The notes beneath the pieces are model-generated. The model was not told the DNA's origin and made no database searches. It saw only the letters and a list, made by a program, of their open reading frames with translations. From assembly GCF_945952435.1 (NCBI RefSeq), contig NZ_CAMFHZ010000026.1:1-39745 (forward strand): a stretch of DNA of 39,745 nucleotides. The letters are read 5' to 3'. Made by a program: the position numbers and the translations under genes. Of this stretch, positions 39,663 to 39,745 are shown one piece after another (the stretch's first letter is position 1; each line of letters opens with the position of its first letter). The stretch comes from an uncultured Microbacterium sp. (GTDB lineage: Bacteria > Actinomycetota > Actinomycetes > Actinomycetales > Microbacteriaceae).

Positions 39663-39745
39663 ATGTGCGGCATCGTCGGAATGGTCGGGCAGGCCCCGGT
39701 CAACCAGGACATCTACGACGCGCTCCTGCTGCTGCAGCACCGCGG
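39663..39745 (+). CDS. purF: Amidophosphoribosyltransferase (partial, 5' end)
   Basis: The first 27 codons begin MCGIVGMVGQAPVNQDIYDA and continue LLLLQHR before the window ends. The N-terminal Met is followed by Cys2, the glutaminase nucleophile of Ntn amidotransferases, and the IYDALLLLQHRG segment is typical of PurF rather than GlmS or AsnB. PurF makes phosphoribosylamine from PRPP and glutamine, the first committed purine step. There is no clear Shine-Dalgarno in the 5-nt gap after purM, so translation is probably coupled. Confidence 0.9.
   Translation, partial: MCGIVGMVGQAPVNQDIYDALLLLQHR

Noticed and set aside
1..39745. Mobile elements, prophage, CRISPR arrays, tRNA or rRNA genes
   Set aside because: No transposase, integrase or phage-type protein, no regularly spaced repeats and no tRNA-like or rRNA-like sequence was seen in the parts I could read.

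Overview
The window is very GC-rich (about 70%), densely coding DNA with strong G/C third-position bias and frequent GTG starts. The gene content and order point to an actinobacterium of the Micrococcales, most likely Microbacteriaceae (Microbacterium or a relative). This placement is an inference. No rRNA, tRNA, CRISPR array, insertion sequence or phage gene is visible.

Layout: (1) 1-7.8 kb is a potassium/stringent block: kdpB (cut by the left edge), kdpA, kdpF and a 27-codon membrane ORF on the minus strand; a deletion scar holding pieces of a divergent MFS/TetR pair; a KimA-type K+ importer; and a small alarmone synthetase. (2) 7.9-19.1 kb is a carbohydrate-uptake locus: M20 amidohydrolase and TetR regulator on minus, then an Opp-type ABC transporter (binding protein, two ATPases, two permeases) translationally coupled to a GH3 glycosidase, followed by an MFS transporter. 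(3) 19.1-24.1 kb holds a GH13 alpha-glucosidase, a 2-hydroxyacid dehydrogenase, an unusual SDR with a four-cysteine motif, a DUF1761 membrane protein and a frameshifted remnant. (4) 24.3-39.7 kb carries purine genes on both strands (purQ, purS, apt, purC, purD, purM, start of purF). They are interleaved with a GH1 beta-glucosidase/LacI pair under two textbook CebR-type operators, a uracil/xanthine permease, a PadR-MFS efflux pair, an HTH protein fused to an ECF-S-like membrane domain, a Nudix CoA pyrophosphatase, an SCP-like protein and a small membrane protein.

How it fits together: Kdp and KimA are two independent high-affinity K+ routes next to a (p)ppGpp synthetase. The Opp/GH3 and GH1/LacI units look like two separately regulated routes for beta-glucosides or cello-oligosaccharides. 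The purine genes supply de novo IMP synthesis (purS/Q/C/D/M/F) plus adenine salvage (apt) and probable nucleobase uptake.

Most notable signals: an in-frame palindromic repeat inside kdpB; a window-wide pattern of -10 hexamers exactly 6-7 nt before start codons (leaderless mRNAs); a roughly seven-fold excess of GGATCC by hand count; the HTH/ECF-S fusion downstream of purD; and perfect 11-bp-period direct repeats upstream of both K+ uptake units.
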